Shown piece after piece: positions 49,546-58,443 of a DNA stretch of 60,346 bases. The translations under genes and the position numbers were made by a program. Each line of letters starts with the position of its first letter. Position 1 is the stretch's first letter. Under the pieces are notes generated by a model. That model was not told where the DNA came from. It worked only from the letters and a program-made list of their open reading frames with translations, and did not search any database. This DNA is from Gammaproteobacteria bacterium (GTDB taxonomy: Bacteria; Pseudomonadota; Gammaproteobacteria; Xanthomonadales; Rhodanobacteraceae), in the NCBI GenBank assembly GCA_004295005.1, contig SHNG01000109.1, positions 2,254-62,599 on the forward strand, written 5' to 3'.

Positions 49546-52215
49546 GGCGTTCGCCGCTTTCCTGCCGGATTCAGCTTCAAGACGCTTGATCCTGTCCGAC
49601 AGCGAATCCGGCAAGTGCATTTCTTTCCAGTTTGCCCGCAGTACGCCCAACGCCTCGCGGGCGATATCTGGCTTGCCCAGTTGCAATGCATGTTCCGCAA
49701 TGTGCAACTGGGCCAGATTCGTCTGCAGCACGTTGAATGGCATGAACGAATCGCCGGCCGCGGTCGCAGCGTAGGCACGACCGCGATGTGCGGCCATCCA
49801 ACGGGCCTCGTTGAGGGCTGCGGCAAAGTCCTTGCGCTCGGCATGCATCTCCATCAACAGCAGGTGCGTCCCGAAGTATTCGGTTCCATCCAGCATGCGC
49901 TTGAGGTCATGCGCGGCCTTGTCGGTCTGGCCCTGACGCGCCGCAACTGTGGCTTCGACGAGAGCCAGCAATTTTGACAATGCAGGATAGTCACCACCCC
50001 GCGCGGGTTCCGCCAGTTGTTCCAGCAGTTGCTTGGCAGCTTTGATATCACCGTAGTACGCCAACAACCAGGCACGGAAGAGCCTATGGGCATCTTGTGC
50101 GGATGGCTGGCTTGATTCGGATGGCACCGTGCGAGAGCCCAGTTGCTCAAGCAAACCCTTGCGTTCGTCGCGCGTGCCCACAGCCAATTTCAGGGCCGTG
50201 CCGGCATCGGCAAGCATGCTTGCGTCCAATGCGTCGAGACTCGATGCCCCGGGATGCGACTGTTCCGCAGACGACATGACAGCCGCCCAATTGCCCCGGT
50301 CCACAGCCATGCTCATGGCCAGCAGTTGATCCTGGAACTTGTCGCTCGAAAGAGTTGAAACACGACCAGTCTCGAGCAATTCATGTGCTCGTTTGTAATT
50401 GCGCTGCGCTGCAAACACCGACGCATACATGTGATTCTGGAAGCGGGTGCCCTGTGCGGCGGACTTCTCGAACTGTTGCTCGGCCTGGGCGTAATTCTCC
50501 GATCCGAGGTACAGGGTACCGAGCAGATAGTGGCCGGTGCCGCGATACGGGTTCTGCTCGACAATATTGTGCTTGGTGACTTCGATGGCGGCAGCAAAAT
50601 CATTCGACTGCGTCCAAAGCAGGTAGGCATAGTTGCCTTGGGCAGTGAACAGATCCGGCTCAAGCGTAGCCAGCGCCCGCCACTTTTCCAGCGCAACGCG
50701 CGGCGACTTGAGCCTGCTGAGACTGGCTTCCGCAAGCAGCTTGTCGGTGGAAGTCAGGCGCTCGCCCGATTCAAGCGCACGGGTGAGTTGCTGCTGCGCC
50801 TCCTGATTTCGATCAAGGTTCAAGTACAGCATGCCCAGCTCGATTCTCGCCCGGGCAAAATCCGGATCCAGCGTAATCGCGTGTTGATAGAGGATTCCCG
50901 CTTGGTCGAAATCACCCAGTGACGTTTCCTTGTAGCCAAGCGAATAGGCGCGCAATGCATCCAGATTAGCCGTGGCCACCTTCTCCAGCGGTTGGGATTC
51001 TTCCGTCACCGTGGCCAACGCTTCACCGAGGCGCACACGCAGCCGTTTGTTGATCGCATCCAGCGATGGCAGGATGGATTCCTTGCCCACGCCATCGGCG
51101 GTTTCCGAATACACCGTGGTCTGGGTCTGTGGATCGATGACTTCAGCGGTGATGCGCACGCGTCCACCGATTTCGGCAATGGTGGGCAATATCAATGCGC
51201 GCGCGCCGTCGCGGATCGCCACCTCCGAGCCCACTTCGCGGCTGACTTCCGCCTTGGCCGGATCCAGTTGCATGCGCGTCAGCGTGTCGCGCACCTTCAG
51301 GTCCGACAACACGTTGACGTACTGCGACTGCTCAAGACCAATGCGCAATGCGCTTTCCAGTGCTTCGTCAAAGACGCTTTCACCGGTCAGGTTGTTGAGG
51401 CTGCCCATCACCACCCAGTCGCGCTTGGCAAATGCAATGGCCGGATCCGGTCGCAGGAACATGAAGATGGGTACGCCGATCAATGCCGCCAGCACGACCA
51501 GCTCGATGACCATGGTGGCCGGTCGCCGCCAGAATGGAACTTCCCGGTGAGCCTTGCTTGACCAAGGCGGTGCCTTCAGTGGTGCCAGGCCTTCTTCGCC
51601 CACTTCGAAAACCGGCACCGGATCGGGCACGCCGCGAAAACGATAGCGTCCGTGCGTGCGCCAACGCAGTTTGTCGAGTTGTTCGCCGAGCTCGCCCTGG
51701 GCGCGATGCGCCAGCGCATAGGCAATGTTCGAAAGCAGGATCTGGCCCGGCAGGGCCAGGGTCATCAGGCGCGACGTGATCGGCTTGACCAGGCCTTCGA
51801 CTTCGGTCGGCTTGGCGCCCTTGGCCACGTCCTCGGCATTGTTGTCCCACACCACCACATCACCCACGTGGATGCCGACGCGGGCAGACAGTGAGGTCGA
51901 TTCCGCCGCGTTCAGTTGACGCAGCCCGCGTTGGTAGTCGAGGGCGAAGGCAACCGCCTGGATCGGCCGCTCGAACATCATCATGAAGCCGTCGGTCTTG
52001 TCGATCTCGCGTCCACCGTGGCGGTCCGCCAGGGTGCGCGCCAGGCGATCGTGCTTGCGGATCAATTCCGCCGCCAGCAGATCCCCGAGTCGTTCGACCA
52101 ATGCCGTGGAATCGACCAGGTCACAAAGCAGCAGCGTGCGCAGCATCGAGCTGGCATGGGCTTCTGTCGACGCCTGCGTGCTGGCTGCCGTTCCGGCGGT
52201 CACGGGATATTCCAT
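49531..52215 (-). CDS. Peptide-modification system cyclase 2 (class III cyclase-TM-TPR)
   Basis: An 894-residue paralogue of the cyclase at 46430-49087 with the same order: cyclase domain (D32 in LLLCDLVDST and D75 in EIDKTDGFMMMF), TM segment, TolB/FlgO-like domain and C-terminal TPR array. Residues up to about 435 are nearly identical to the first paralogue, with long exact blocks such as RVRITAEVIDPQTQTTVYSE. After KVATANLDALRA the two diverge sharply, so the TPR halves share little beyond fold. The start at 52215 has no clear Shine-Dalgarno. Its 3' end overlaps peptide gene 2. Likely the product of a tandem duplication of the peptide-cyclase module, followed by specialisation of the TPR part. 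Confidence 0.85.
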   Translation of the reverse strand: MEYPVTAGTAASTQASTEAHASSMLRTLLLCDLVDSTALVERLGDLLAAELIRKHDRLARTLADRHGGREIDKTDGFMMMFERPIQAVAFALDYQRGLRQLNAAESTSLSARVGIHVGDVVVWDNNAEDVAKGAKPTEVEGLVKPITSRLMTLALPGQILLSNIAYALAHRAQGELGEQLDKLRWRTHGRYRFRGVPDPVPVFEVGEEGLAPLKAPPWSSKAHREVPFWRRPATMVIELVVLAALIGVPIFMFLRPDPAIAFAKRDWVVMGSLNNLTGESVFDEALESALRIGLEQSQYVNVLSDLKVRDTLTRMQLDPAKAEVSREVGSEVAIRDGARALILPTIAEIGGRVRITAEVIDPQTQTTVYSETADGVGKESILPSLDAINKRLRVRLGEALATVTEESQPLEKVATANLDALRAYSLGYKETSLGDFDQAGILYQHAITLDPDFARARIELGMLYLNLDRNQEAQQQLTRALESGERLTSTDKLLAEASLSRLKSPRVALEKWRALATLEPDLFTAQGNYAYLLWTQSNDFAAAIEVTKHNIVEQNPYRGTGHYLLGTLYLGSENYAQAEQQFEKSAAQGTRFQNHMYASVFAAQRNYKRAHELLETGRVSTLSSDKFQDQLLAMSMAVDRGNWAAVMSSAEQSHPGASSLDALDASMLADAGTALKLAVGTRDERKGLLEQLGSRTVPSESSQPSAQDAHRLFRAWLLAYYGDIKAAKQLLEQLAEPARGGDYPALSKLLALVEATVAARQGQTDKAAHDLKRMLDGTEYFGTHLLLMEMHAERKDFAAALNEARWMAAHRGRAYAATAAGDSFMPFNVLQTNLAQLHIAEHALQLGKPDIAREALGVLRANWKEMHLPDSLSDRIKRLEAESGRKAANASTRD

Positions 52216-52318
52216 TCACTGCGTTCGGGCCCTGCATTCTGCGCCGCACAGTGCGCAATTTCCAGCAATGTGCACTTGATGGCGGATGCCGGGCGCAACC
52301 GGCAGGCCGGATTCCGGC

Positions 52319-52464
52319 TTGGCAGGCTGTTGAAAGACGTTGACGAGGCAGCAGGGCAAGGCAAAAGCAGGCGAAAAAGCGCAGTTTGCGGTGGTGTAAA
52401 TGAGCATTTTGAGCCCGCTTTTAACGCAGCAATGGCAACGCAGTCAGTATTTCAACAACTGTCA
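52319..52464. repeat. Interspersed dyad repeat (MITE-like), copy 2
   Basis: About 146 bp aligned with 26305-26448: TGTTGAAAGACGTTGACGAG on the left, GCGAAAAAGCGCAGTTTGCG and AATGAGCATTTTGAGCCCG inside, and CAGTATTTCAACAACTGTC on the right. The ends are imperfect inverted repeats. It lies just upstream of cyclase 2 and touches the 3' end of the SDR gene, marking the right edge of the peptide-modification locus. Confidence 0.65.
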
Positions 52465-53193
52465 GGCGTCCATGCGCCTGAACACGAACCACGGCAGGTG
52501 GGCAATGATGAACGCGGGTATGGCCCACCAGCGCGGCGCATGGCGATCGAATGATGTCTTTTCCAGATTGGCAACAACCTGACTGGCCACCTGCGCCGGT
52601 TCGGCAAGCGGCAATGGCAGGCGCATGCCGTGGGTCAGGTTGCTGCGCATGAAGCCGAGCCGATGGAATTGCACGCGCAGGCCTTGTTGTGAATGGCGAT
52701 GACGCAGGCTCTCGAAGAAGCCCTGCAGGCCCTTTTTTGCCGCGGCATAAACCATGTTGCGGCTGCGCCCGCGCACGGCAGCCACGCTGCCGAAACCGAC
52801 CACCACGCCGCGTGCCTCCAGCAGGGCCGGCAACAAGGCCTGCACGATGGCGATCGGCGCATGCAGATTGATGGCCAGCAATTGGCCCGTCGCCGCCGCG
52901 CCGAGGCTGCCATCGTCATCGACTCGCGACTGGCCAACCGGCAGCAACAAGGCCGACAGCGCCGGCAATTCGGCCAGCGCCGCAAGCAGACGCGCGCCTG
53001 GATCGGCTGTCGATGCAAGATCCATCGCCAAGGTGTGCACCTTTGCCGAGTGGCGCAAGCCAAGGTCGGCGGCGATTGCGCAAAGATCGCGCGGGTCGGA
53101 GGCGACCAGCAACAACTCATGGCCGGCGCGCGCCAGTTCTTCGGCCAGGGCTCGGCCGAGCCCGCTCGATGCACCGACGACGACCGTGGTCAC
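52462..53193 (-). CDS. Short-chain dehydrogenase, DprE2-like
   Basis: A 243-residue NAD(P)-dependent SDR. The cofactor motif is GASSGLGRALAEEL, the catalytic serine region is VVVGFGSVAAVRG, and the active-site pair is Y-x3-K in VYAAAKKGLQG. A hydrophobic C-terminal tail (PAFIIAHLPWFVF) suggests membrane association. Its start overlaps the stop of the preceding oxidase gene (ATGA). The pair resembles DprE2-DprE1, which together epimerise decaprenylphosphoryl ribose to arabinose; the substrate in this organism is unknown. Confidence 0.85.
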   Translation of the reverse strand: MTTVVVGASSGLGRALAEELARAGHELLLVASDPRDLCAIAADLGLRHSAKVHTLAMDLASTADPGARLLAALAELPALSALLLPVGQSRVDDDGSLGAAATGQLLAINLHAPIAIVQALLPALLEARGVVVGFGSVAAVRGRSRNMVYAAAKKGLQGFFESLRHRHSQQGLRVQFHRLGFMRSNLTHGMRLPLPLAEPAQVASQVVANLEKTSFDRHAPRWWAIPAFIIAHLPWFVFRRMDA

Positions 53194-54515
53194 AAGCCGA
53201 GCCTGCGTGTCATGGCCGATTCCTGCACATGCGCGGGATCAAAGCGTCGCAGCGCATGGCGTGCATTATCGAAATCCGCGAAGCAGCGCGGCAAGACTGC
53301 GGCCTCAAGGCTGGAATCCTTGATCAGGTTCGGTCGGCCGCCATGAAGGATGGCCAGCTCGGTCAGGCTCTCGATGAAGGCGGCCTGTTCGCGCTGGCGC
53401 GGCTGCGGCATCTGGATGGCCAGGGCGATGCCACTGCCATCGAAACTGAACCCTGTCGGTTGGCCCTCGAACAGCTTGCTGGCGATCAGGCTGATGCGCG
53501 GCCGCAAGCGTCGCACTTCCGCTTCCAGTGCGCTCACGAACTCGGCGTAGCTGGCGTGCGGAAGCAACCACTGCGCCTCGTTCATGCCGTGTTTGCCGAA
53601 ACCGGCGAAGTAACCGCGCGCCTCGTTGAGCGGAAACAACGCCGCAGCCGTGGGTACCTGCTGCGCGGCAAACTGGCGGTGCCTGATCCAGCGGTTCATG
53701 ATGGAAATGCCGATCCGGTTCCATGCGGTGATCGGCCACGGCGCTATCGACTCGGGAAGATCCGGGTGTGTTCGGTGCTTGCCTGTCGCCCCGTCCTTGG
53801 CTTCAAGGCCAAAGCGGATCACTCCGCGCCCGAATCGCCCGGCGCGTCCATCGTGCCATCCGTACAGCAGCGGTGCGTTGGCGTGGCTGCGCAGCACATC
53901 CGCCGCTTCGATGAGGTTGGCCACTGCGATCGAACGCAAGGAGTACGCCTGCGCCGCCGGCACCAATCGCAAGCGTGCGCGCACCATCAGGCCGGGTATG
54001 CCGAACCCGGCGAAGCATGCGGCGAAACGATCGGGATCCTCGTTCGGACCCAACTGCATCCAGCCTGCCTGCGGATCGAACAGCTCAATGCTCTCGACGT
54101 GCTGGCGAAAGGTGCCGTCACGCGCCGGATTCTTGCCGTGCACATCGGCGGCAATGCAGCCGCCGATGCTGGCGCGTGGATGACCCGGAACCACCGGCAA
54201 CATCCAGCCCCTGGACAGGGCGAAACGGGTCACATCGCCTATGCGCGCTCCGGCCTCGACGGTCAGCCACCCCTGCGCGGAATCAAATTCCAGCAGGCGG
54301 TCGAACGCGCCCATCTCCTGCACCACGCTGTCGTGCGCAAAGCTCGCGCCGACAAAGGAAACTCCGCTGCCACGGGTGATGCGACGCGCATCCGCGGGCA
54401 GCGCTTCAAGCAAACGATAGCGATCCGGTCGCTGCACATGGCAGCGCGCCGTCGTGCTGCGATCAAAACTGGCCAATTGCGTTTCGGCCAGGGCAAAGCC
54501 ACGCTTCCTGCTCAC
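53190..54515 (-). CDS. FAD-linked oxidase, DprE1-like
   Basis: A 441-residue FAD-binding oxidoreductase of the VAO/GlcD fold. FAD-binding motifs: ITRGSGVSFVGASF, then VEAGARIGDVTRFALSRGWM, and GHPRASIGGCIAADVHGKN, which closely resembles the DprE1 segment GGAIACDIHGKN. The C-terminal half has a DprE1-like substrate domain. GTG start (54515) overlaps the stop of the antiporter gene (GTGA), with AAGGAA upstream. It likely oxidises a lipid-linked sugar at C2 and works with the following SDR. Confidence 0.85.
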   Translation of the reverse strand: MSRKRGFALAETQLASFDRSTTARCHVQRPDRYRLLEALPADARRITRGSGVSFVGASFAHDSVVQEMGAFDRLLEFDSAQGWLTVEAGARIGDVTRFALSRGWMLPVVPGHPRASIGGCIAADVHGKNPARDGTFRQHVESIELFDPQAGWMQLGPNEDPDRFAACFAGFGIPGLMVRARLRLVPAAQAYSLRSIAVANLIEAADVLRSHANAPLLYGWHDGRAGRFGRGVIRFGLEAKDGATGKHRTHPDLPESIAPWPITAWNRIGISIMNRWIRHRQFAAQQVPTAAALFPLNEARGYFAGFGKHGMNEAQWLLPHASYAEFVSALEAEVRRLRPRISLIASKLFEGQPTGFSFDGSGIALAIQMPQPRQREQAAFIESLTELAILHGGRPNLIKDSSLEAAVLPRCFADFDNARHALRRFDPAHVQESAMTRRLGL

Positions 54516-56302
54516 GTCTGCGATTCCTTTTCGCCGGCAATGTCGGCCTCGAACAGATTGTCGAGGTCGCGCTGCGCTTCGCGCGAATTCTGCATGATGG
54601 CCGCTTCGTCATCGTAGATGAGGTGCTGTTCGGCCAGCAGTTTCTCGTCGAATTCGCGAAACGCCGCGACCCGCTGTGCGGCCAGCTCCGGGGACATCCC
54701 CAGCGCCTCCAGCACGCGTCGCGACAATACCAGGCTCGAATGGAAAGTCTCGCGTTCGATCAGGGCACCTAGGTCCATCAGCCGGAACGCATGCTGGCGA
54801 TTGCGTGCGCGCGCAAATACCTTGAGCTGCGGATACATGCGGCGCACCAGACGCGCGGTGCGAATGTTGGCTTCCGGATCGTCGGTGGCCACGATGAACA
54901 ACTCCACCTTGTCGATATGGGCCGCCCGCAACAAGTCACTGCGTGTAGGGTCACCATAATAAATGCGATTGCCGAATCGGCGCGACAGCTCGACCTGCTC
55001 GATGGAATTCTCGATGGCGGTGAAGCGAATCTTGTTGGCGCGCAGCACGCGCGCGACGATCTGGCCGAAGCGGCCAAAGCCGGCAATGATGACCCGCGGC
55101 GCTTCCGCATCATCAATCTGGTCGTAGCTGCGGGGCGCCCTGGATTGCGCGGGCAGCAGCTTCACGCACGCCGAAATCAGGATCGGGGTCATCGCCATGG
55201 ACAGGGTGATCGCAACCACGATGAGCTGGTGCAACTGGGGATCGATCAGCGTGTTCTGCACCGCCAGGGTGAGGATCACGAAGGCGAACTCGCCACCCTG
55301 CGAAAGCACGGCCGCAAGCTTCAGTGCCGTCGCCGCGGTTTCCCCGGCAAGTCGCGCAATGGCCATCAGGACAATGCCCTTGATGGCAATCAGGGCGGCC
55401 AGGATGGTCGCGATCAGGAATGGCTGTTCGCGCAACAAGGACAGGTTGACCGACATGCCAACGCTGATGAAGAACAATCCCAGCAGCAGGCCCTTGAACG
55501 GATCAACGCGTGCTTCGATTTCATGCCGGTATTCCGAATCGGCAAGCAGGACCCCCGCAAGAAAGGCGCCCAAGGACATGGAAACGCCCACCTGATGCAA
55601 CAGCCATGCCGTGCCCAGCACCACCAGCAGGGTGCTTGCCGTGAACACTTCCGGAATCTGCGTGCGTGCAGCAGTGCGGAACAGCGGGCGCAGCAACAAC
55701 CGCCCACCGACGATGACGGCAGCAATGACAAGCACCTCGCGCAGCACGTACAACACATCCGGGAGTGCCCCGTCCGTTGCGTGGCTGGCGGCCAGATAGG
55801 GCACCAGGGCCAGGATGGGAATCGCGGCCACGTCCTGCAGCAGCAGGATGGCGAATGCGAGCCGACCATGTCCGCTGTGCAGCTCCTTGCGTTCGGAAAG
55901 GATCTGCAAGCCGATGGCCGTCGAAGACAGGGCCAAGGCCAGGCCCACCACAATGGCGGTCTTCCAGCCAATCCCCAGCAGCAGGGACGCAGCGGCAAGC
56001 ACCAGGGCGCTGCTCACCACCTGCGCGGTGCCCCAGCCGAATACCTGTCGGCGCATCAGCCAGAGCCGTTGCGGGGACAGCTCCAGTCCGATCACGAACA
56101 ACATCAGGATCACGCCGAGTTCGGAAATCTGTGCGATCTCGTCGGCATTGCCGATCAGGTTGAGCAGGGACGGACCGATCAAGGCACCGGCGGCGAGATA
56201 GCCAAGCACCGCACCCAGTCGCGCACGCTTGGCCAGCGGCACGGCAATCACGGCGGCCAGCAGCAACACCAGGGAATACTGAAGGAAGCTGCTGGTTTCC
56301 AA
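54512..56302 (-). CDS. CPA2 family K+/H+ antiporter (KefB-like)
   Basis: A 596-residue membrane protein with about 12-13 TM segments (1-375) of the Na+/H+ exchanger fold (FVIGLELSPQRLW, then GAFLAGVLLADSEYRHEIEA), followed by an RCK/TrkA-N domain (VIIAGFGRFGQIVARVLRAN) and a short C-terminal extension. KefB/KefC systems export K+ during electrophile stress, gated by glutathione adducts. The start is TTG with GGAG 6 nt upstream. It forms an overlapping operon with the two DprE-like genes, an unusual partnership. Confidence 0.92.
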   Translation of the reverse strand: METSSFLQYSLVLLLAAVIAVPLAKRARLGAVLGYLAAGALIGPSLLNLIGNADEIAQISELGVILMLFVIGLELSPQRLWLMRRQVFGWGTAQVVSSALVLAAASLLLGIGWKTAIVVGLALALSSTAIGLQILSERKELHSGHGRLAFAILLLQDVAAIPILALVPYLAASHATDGALPDVLYVLREVLVIAAVIVGGRLLLRPLFRTAARTQIPEVFTASTLLVVLGTAWLLHQVGVSMSLGAFLAGVLLADSEYRHEIEARVDPFKGLLLGLFFISVGMSVNLSLLREQPFLIATILAALIAIKGIVLMAIARLAGETAATALKLAAVLSQGGEFAFVILTLAVQNTLIDPQLHQLIVVAITLSMAMTPILISACVKLLPAQSRAPRSYDQIDDAEAPRVIIAGFGRFGQIVARVLRANKIRFTAIENSIEQVELSRRFGNRIYYGDPTRSDLLRAAHIDKVELFIVATDDPEANIRTARLVRRMYPQLKVFARARNRQHAFRLMDLGALIERETFHSSLVLSRRVLEALGMSPELAAQRVAAFREFDEKLLAEQHLIYDDEAAIMQNSREAQRDLDNLFEADIAGEKESQT

Positions 56303-56445
56303 GGGTCACTCCATGCGGGACTAGCGGATTATCGCACGCGCCTGCGCCTCGTCAGGCCGGGATGGCGAGGCATGACAAGCCACGCGCGGGTGTCGCAGGT
56401 CTTGAGACCGCAGGCCAGCAGATTCGTCAACCCAGGAGGTGACCC

Positions 56446-56712
56446 ATGTTGCTTGCACCATTCAGTTTGACCGATTCATCCACACCACACAGCCGATCTT
56501 CGGTCGACGTGCCACGACAAATCCCCGCATGGCTGCTGGCCTGGGTCGCGTTCGGAGCCCTCGCAGTTGTCCTGATTCCTGTCGCGCGTGGCGGCGGCTT
56601 TGGCGGATACAGCTTGCCGTTCTGGCTGCTCGGCGCGCCCTTGCTCGATGTGCTGTGGTTGACCCGTCGTCGTTGGCTGGCGCCTGTCCGCAGGCGCTGG
56701 ATGCGTCGCTGA
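56446..56712 (+). CDS. Small membrane protein of unknown function
   Basis: An 88-residue protein with two hydrophobic segments (about 28-45, AWLLAWVAFGALAVVLIPVA, and about 56-70, LPFWLLGAPLLDVLWL) and a very basic tail (TRRRWLAPVRRRWMRR). I do not recognise a family. A complete Shine-Dalgarno (AGGAGGTGA at 56434-56442) precedes the ATG, one of the strongest in this window, so the gene is almost surely translated. It is divergent from the antiporter operon and convergent to the RimK-like gene. Confidence 0.72.
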   Translation: MLLAPFSLTDSSTPHSRSSVDVPRQIPAWLLAWVAFGALAVVLIPVARGGGFGGYSLPFWLLGAPLLDVLWLTRRRWLAPVRRRWMRR

Positions 56713-56789
56713 TCCGCGTGCGGCCCGGACACGGCCGCGACCGGATCTCCACCACCCCCGGAAAACTCCAAGTTGGTAAACCTTATCCT

Positions 56790-58274
56790 TCAGGCGTGCG
56801 CGCCCATGCGCTTGCGCTCCATGCGACGCAGGAACTCGTGCATGATGCGGCGATACAGATCGGCGCCGAGATAGGCGTCTTCAACCCCGGCATCGATGGA
56901 CGGGTTGTCGTTGACCTCGATCATGGCAAGGCGTTCGCCGTCCTTCTTGATATCGACGCCGTAGAGGCCATCACCGATCGGTGAGGTTGCCTTCAGTGCC
57001 AGCTTGACCACGTCCGGCGGCGCTTCGCGCACCGGCAGGGTTTCAAAACCGCCCGACTTGGCCCGGCCCTTGGCGCCGTGGTTGTAGATCTGCCAGTGGC
57101 CGCGCGACATGTAGTACTTGCAGGCATACAGCGGTTCGCGATTGAGCACGCCGATGCGCCAGTCGAATTCGGTGAACATGAATTCCTGGGCGAGGATCAA
57201 CGCCGTGTGCTGGAACAGGGCATCCGCCGCGGCCTTCAGTTTTTCCGCGTTCTCGACCTTGACGATGCCGCGCGAGAACGAGCCATCCGGAATCTTCAGC
57301 ACCAGCGGAAAGCCGAGCCGCGAGCTGCTTTCCTCCATCTTCTTCGGATCGTCGCGATACAGGATTTCCGTACGTGGAATCGGCAGGCGCTTGGAAATCA
57401 TCAGGTCGTGCAGGTAGATCTTGTTGGTGCACTTGAGGATGGAATCCGGCGCATCGATGACCACCATGTCTTCCTTCTCCGCCTTGTTGGCGAAGCGGTA
57501 GGTGTGGTTGTCGAGGGCGGTGGTTTCGCGGATGAACAGGCCGTCGTACTCAGCCAGGCGCTGGTAATCGTTGCGCCCGATCGGATCCACCTCGATGCCC
57601 AGCTCCTCGCCGGCATCGATGAACTGGCGCAGTGCCCGCTTGTTGGAGGGTGGCATGGTTTCGGCCGGATCAACCAGCATGGCCAGGTCGAAGCGGAACT
57701 TGCGCCGTGCGCGCGGCTTGCGCCACAGCTTGCGCGAGAAACGATCCAGGGTCTGCGCGAAGGCGTCTTCCTGTTCGTCGGACAGCGAATGCAGACCGGT
57801 CGGCTTGATTGCGCTGATCTGCCAGACGCGGTCACGCTCGAATTCGATGCGAAGGATCGGGCAGGGAAAGGTTTCAAAGACCTGGCGGGCAAGATCTTCC
57901 AGCGCCGGATACGAGGTTTCGCCGAAGTACACCAGCACGCCGAGATCGGTGGTATCGCGACCCCCGGCGGGCAGGAACTTGCCGAGCTTGCTGCTCAGAT
58001 CCTCGATGTCGAGGCCGTACAGGGAGCGCCTACGCAGGTCGTTGATGGTGCGCACCGAGGGAATCACCTTGTGCCCGCGTGCCTCGGCCAGCAGGGAGAC
58101 GTAGTAGCCGGTGCCCAGATACTTGTAGCTGCGGCACAGGTTGATGACCTGGGTGCGCTCGTCATCGTCGTTGAGCGGTTGCTTCAGGTAATCCTGGGCA
58201 GAAACAACGTTGTCGGATGGATAGTAGGAGCCCCAGTCCGAGGTTTTTTCTACAACGATGACAAGGCGACTCAT
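56790..58274 (-). CDS. RimK family ligase with RLAN domain
   Basis: A 494-residue ATP-grasp amidoligase that joins an amino acid, often glutamate, to a carboxyl group of a peptide, protein or small molecule. An N-terminal RLAN domain (about 1-180: MSRLVIVVEKTSDWGSYYP, VVSAQDYL, LCRSYKYLGTGYYVSLLAEA) precedes the ATP-grasp domain (about 270-485: PRTEILYR, LGFPLVLKIPDGSFSRGI, then DWRIGVLNREPLYACKYY and MIEVNDNPSIDAG with Mg ligands). RLAN-ATP-grasp genes often sit beside GNAT acetyltransferase genes; here a GNAT gene lies 169 bp away in the opposite direction. The start at 58274 was preferred over 58376 because the extra residues do not look like the family. Confidence 0.9.
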   Translation of the reverse strand: MSRLVIVVEKTSDWGSYYPSDNVVSAQDYLKQPLNDDDERTQVINLCRSYKYLGTGYYVSLLAEARGHKVIPSVRTINDLRRRSLYGLDIEDLSSKLGKFLPAGGRDTTDLGVLVYFGETSYPALEDLARQVFETFPCPILRIEFERDRVWQISAIKPTGLHSLSDEQEDAFAQTLDRFSRKLWRKPRARRKFRFDLAMLVDPAETMPPSNKRALRQFIDAGEELGIEVDPIGRNDYQRLAEYDGLFIRETTALDNHTYRFANKAEKEDMVVIDAPDSILKCTNKIYLHDLMISKRLPIPRTEILYRDDPKKMEESSSRLGFPLVLKIPDGSFSRGIVKVENAEKLKAAADALFQHTALILAQEFMFTEFDWRIGVLNREPLYACKYYMSRGHWQIYNHGAKGRAKSGGFETLPVREAPPDVVKLALKATSPIGDGLYGVDIKKDGERLAMIEVNDNPSIDAGVEDAYLGADLYRRIMHEFLRRMERKRMGAHA

Positions 58275-58443
58275 GCAGGTTCTGCCGGTTGGGGTTTGCG
58301 CAGCGAAACGCACCGCCGGCGCGGCGGGAGTCTGCCACAGCGCCCCGCTCAGCGGGAGGCGAAGGCCTTCGTCCATTCAGTCCGCGATCATGCGCTGGTG
58401 TCGCGCCATTGCACGTTCCGTGGCGCCTGCCTAATCTGCCGGC

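Noticed and set aside
54791-56470. 559-codon open frame on the plus strand opposite the antiporter
   Set aside because: Antisense shadow with extreme His/Gln content; the antiporter on the other strand has all family motifs.
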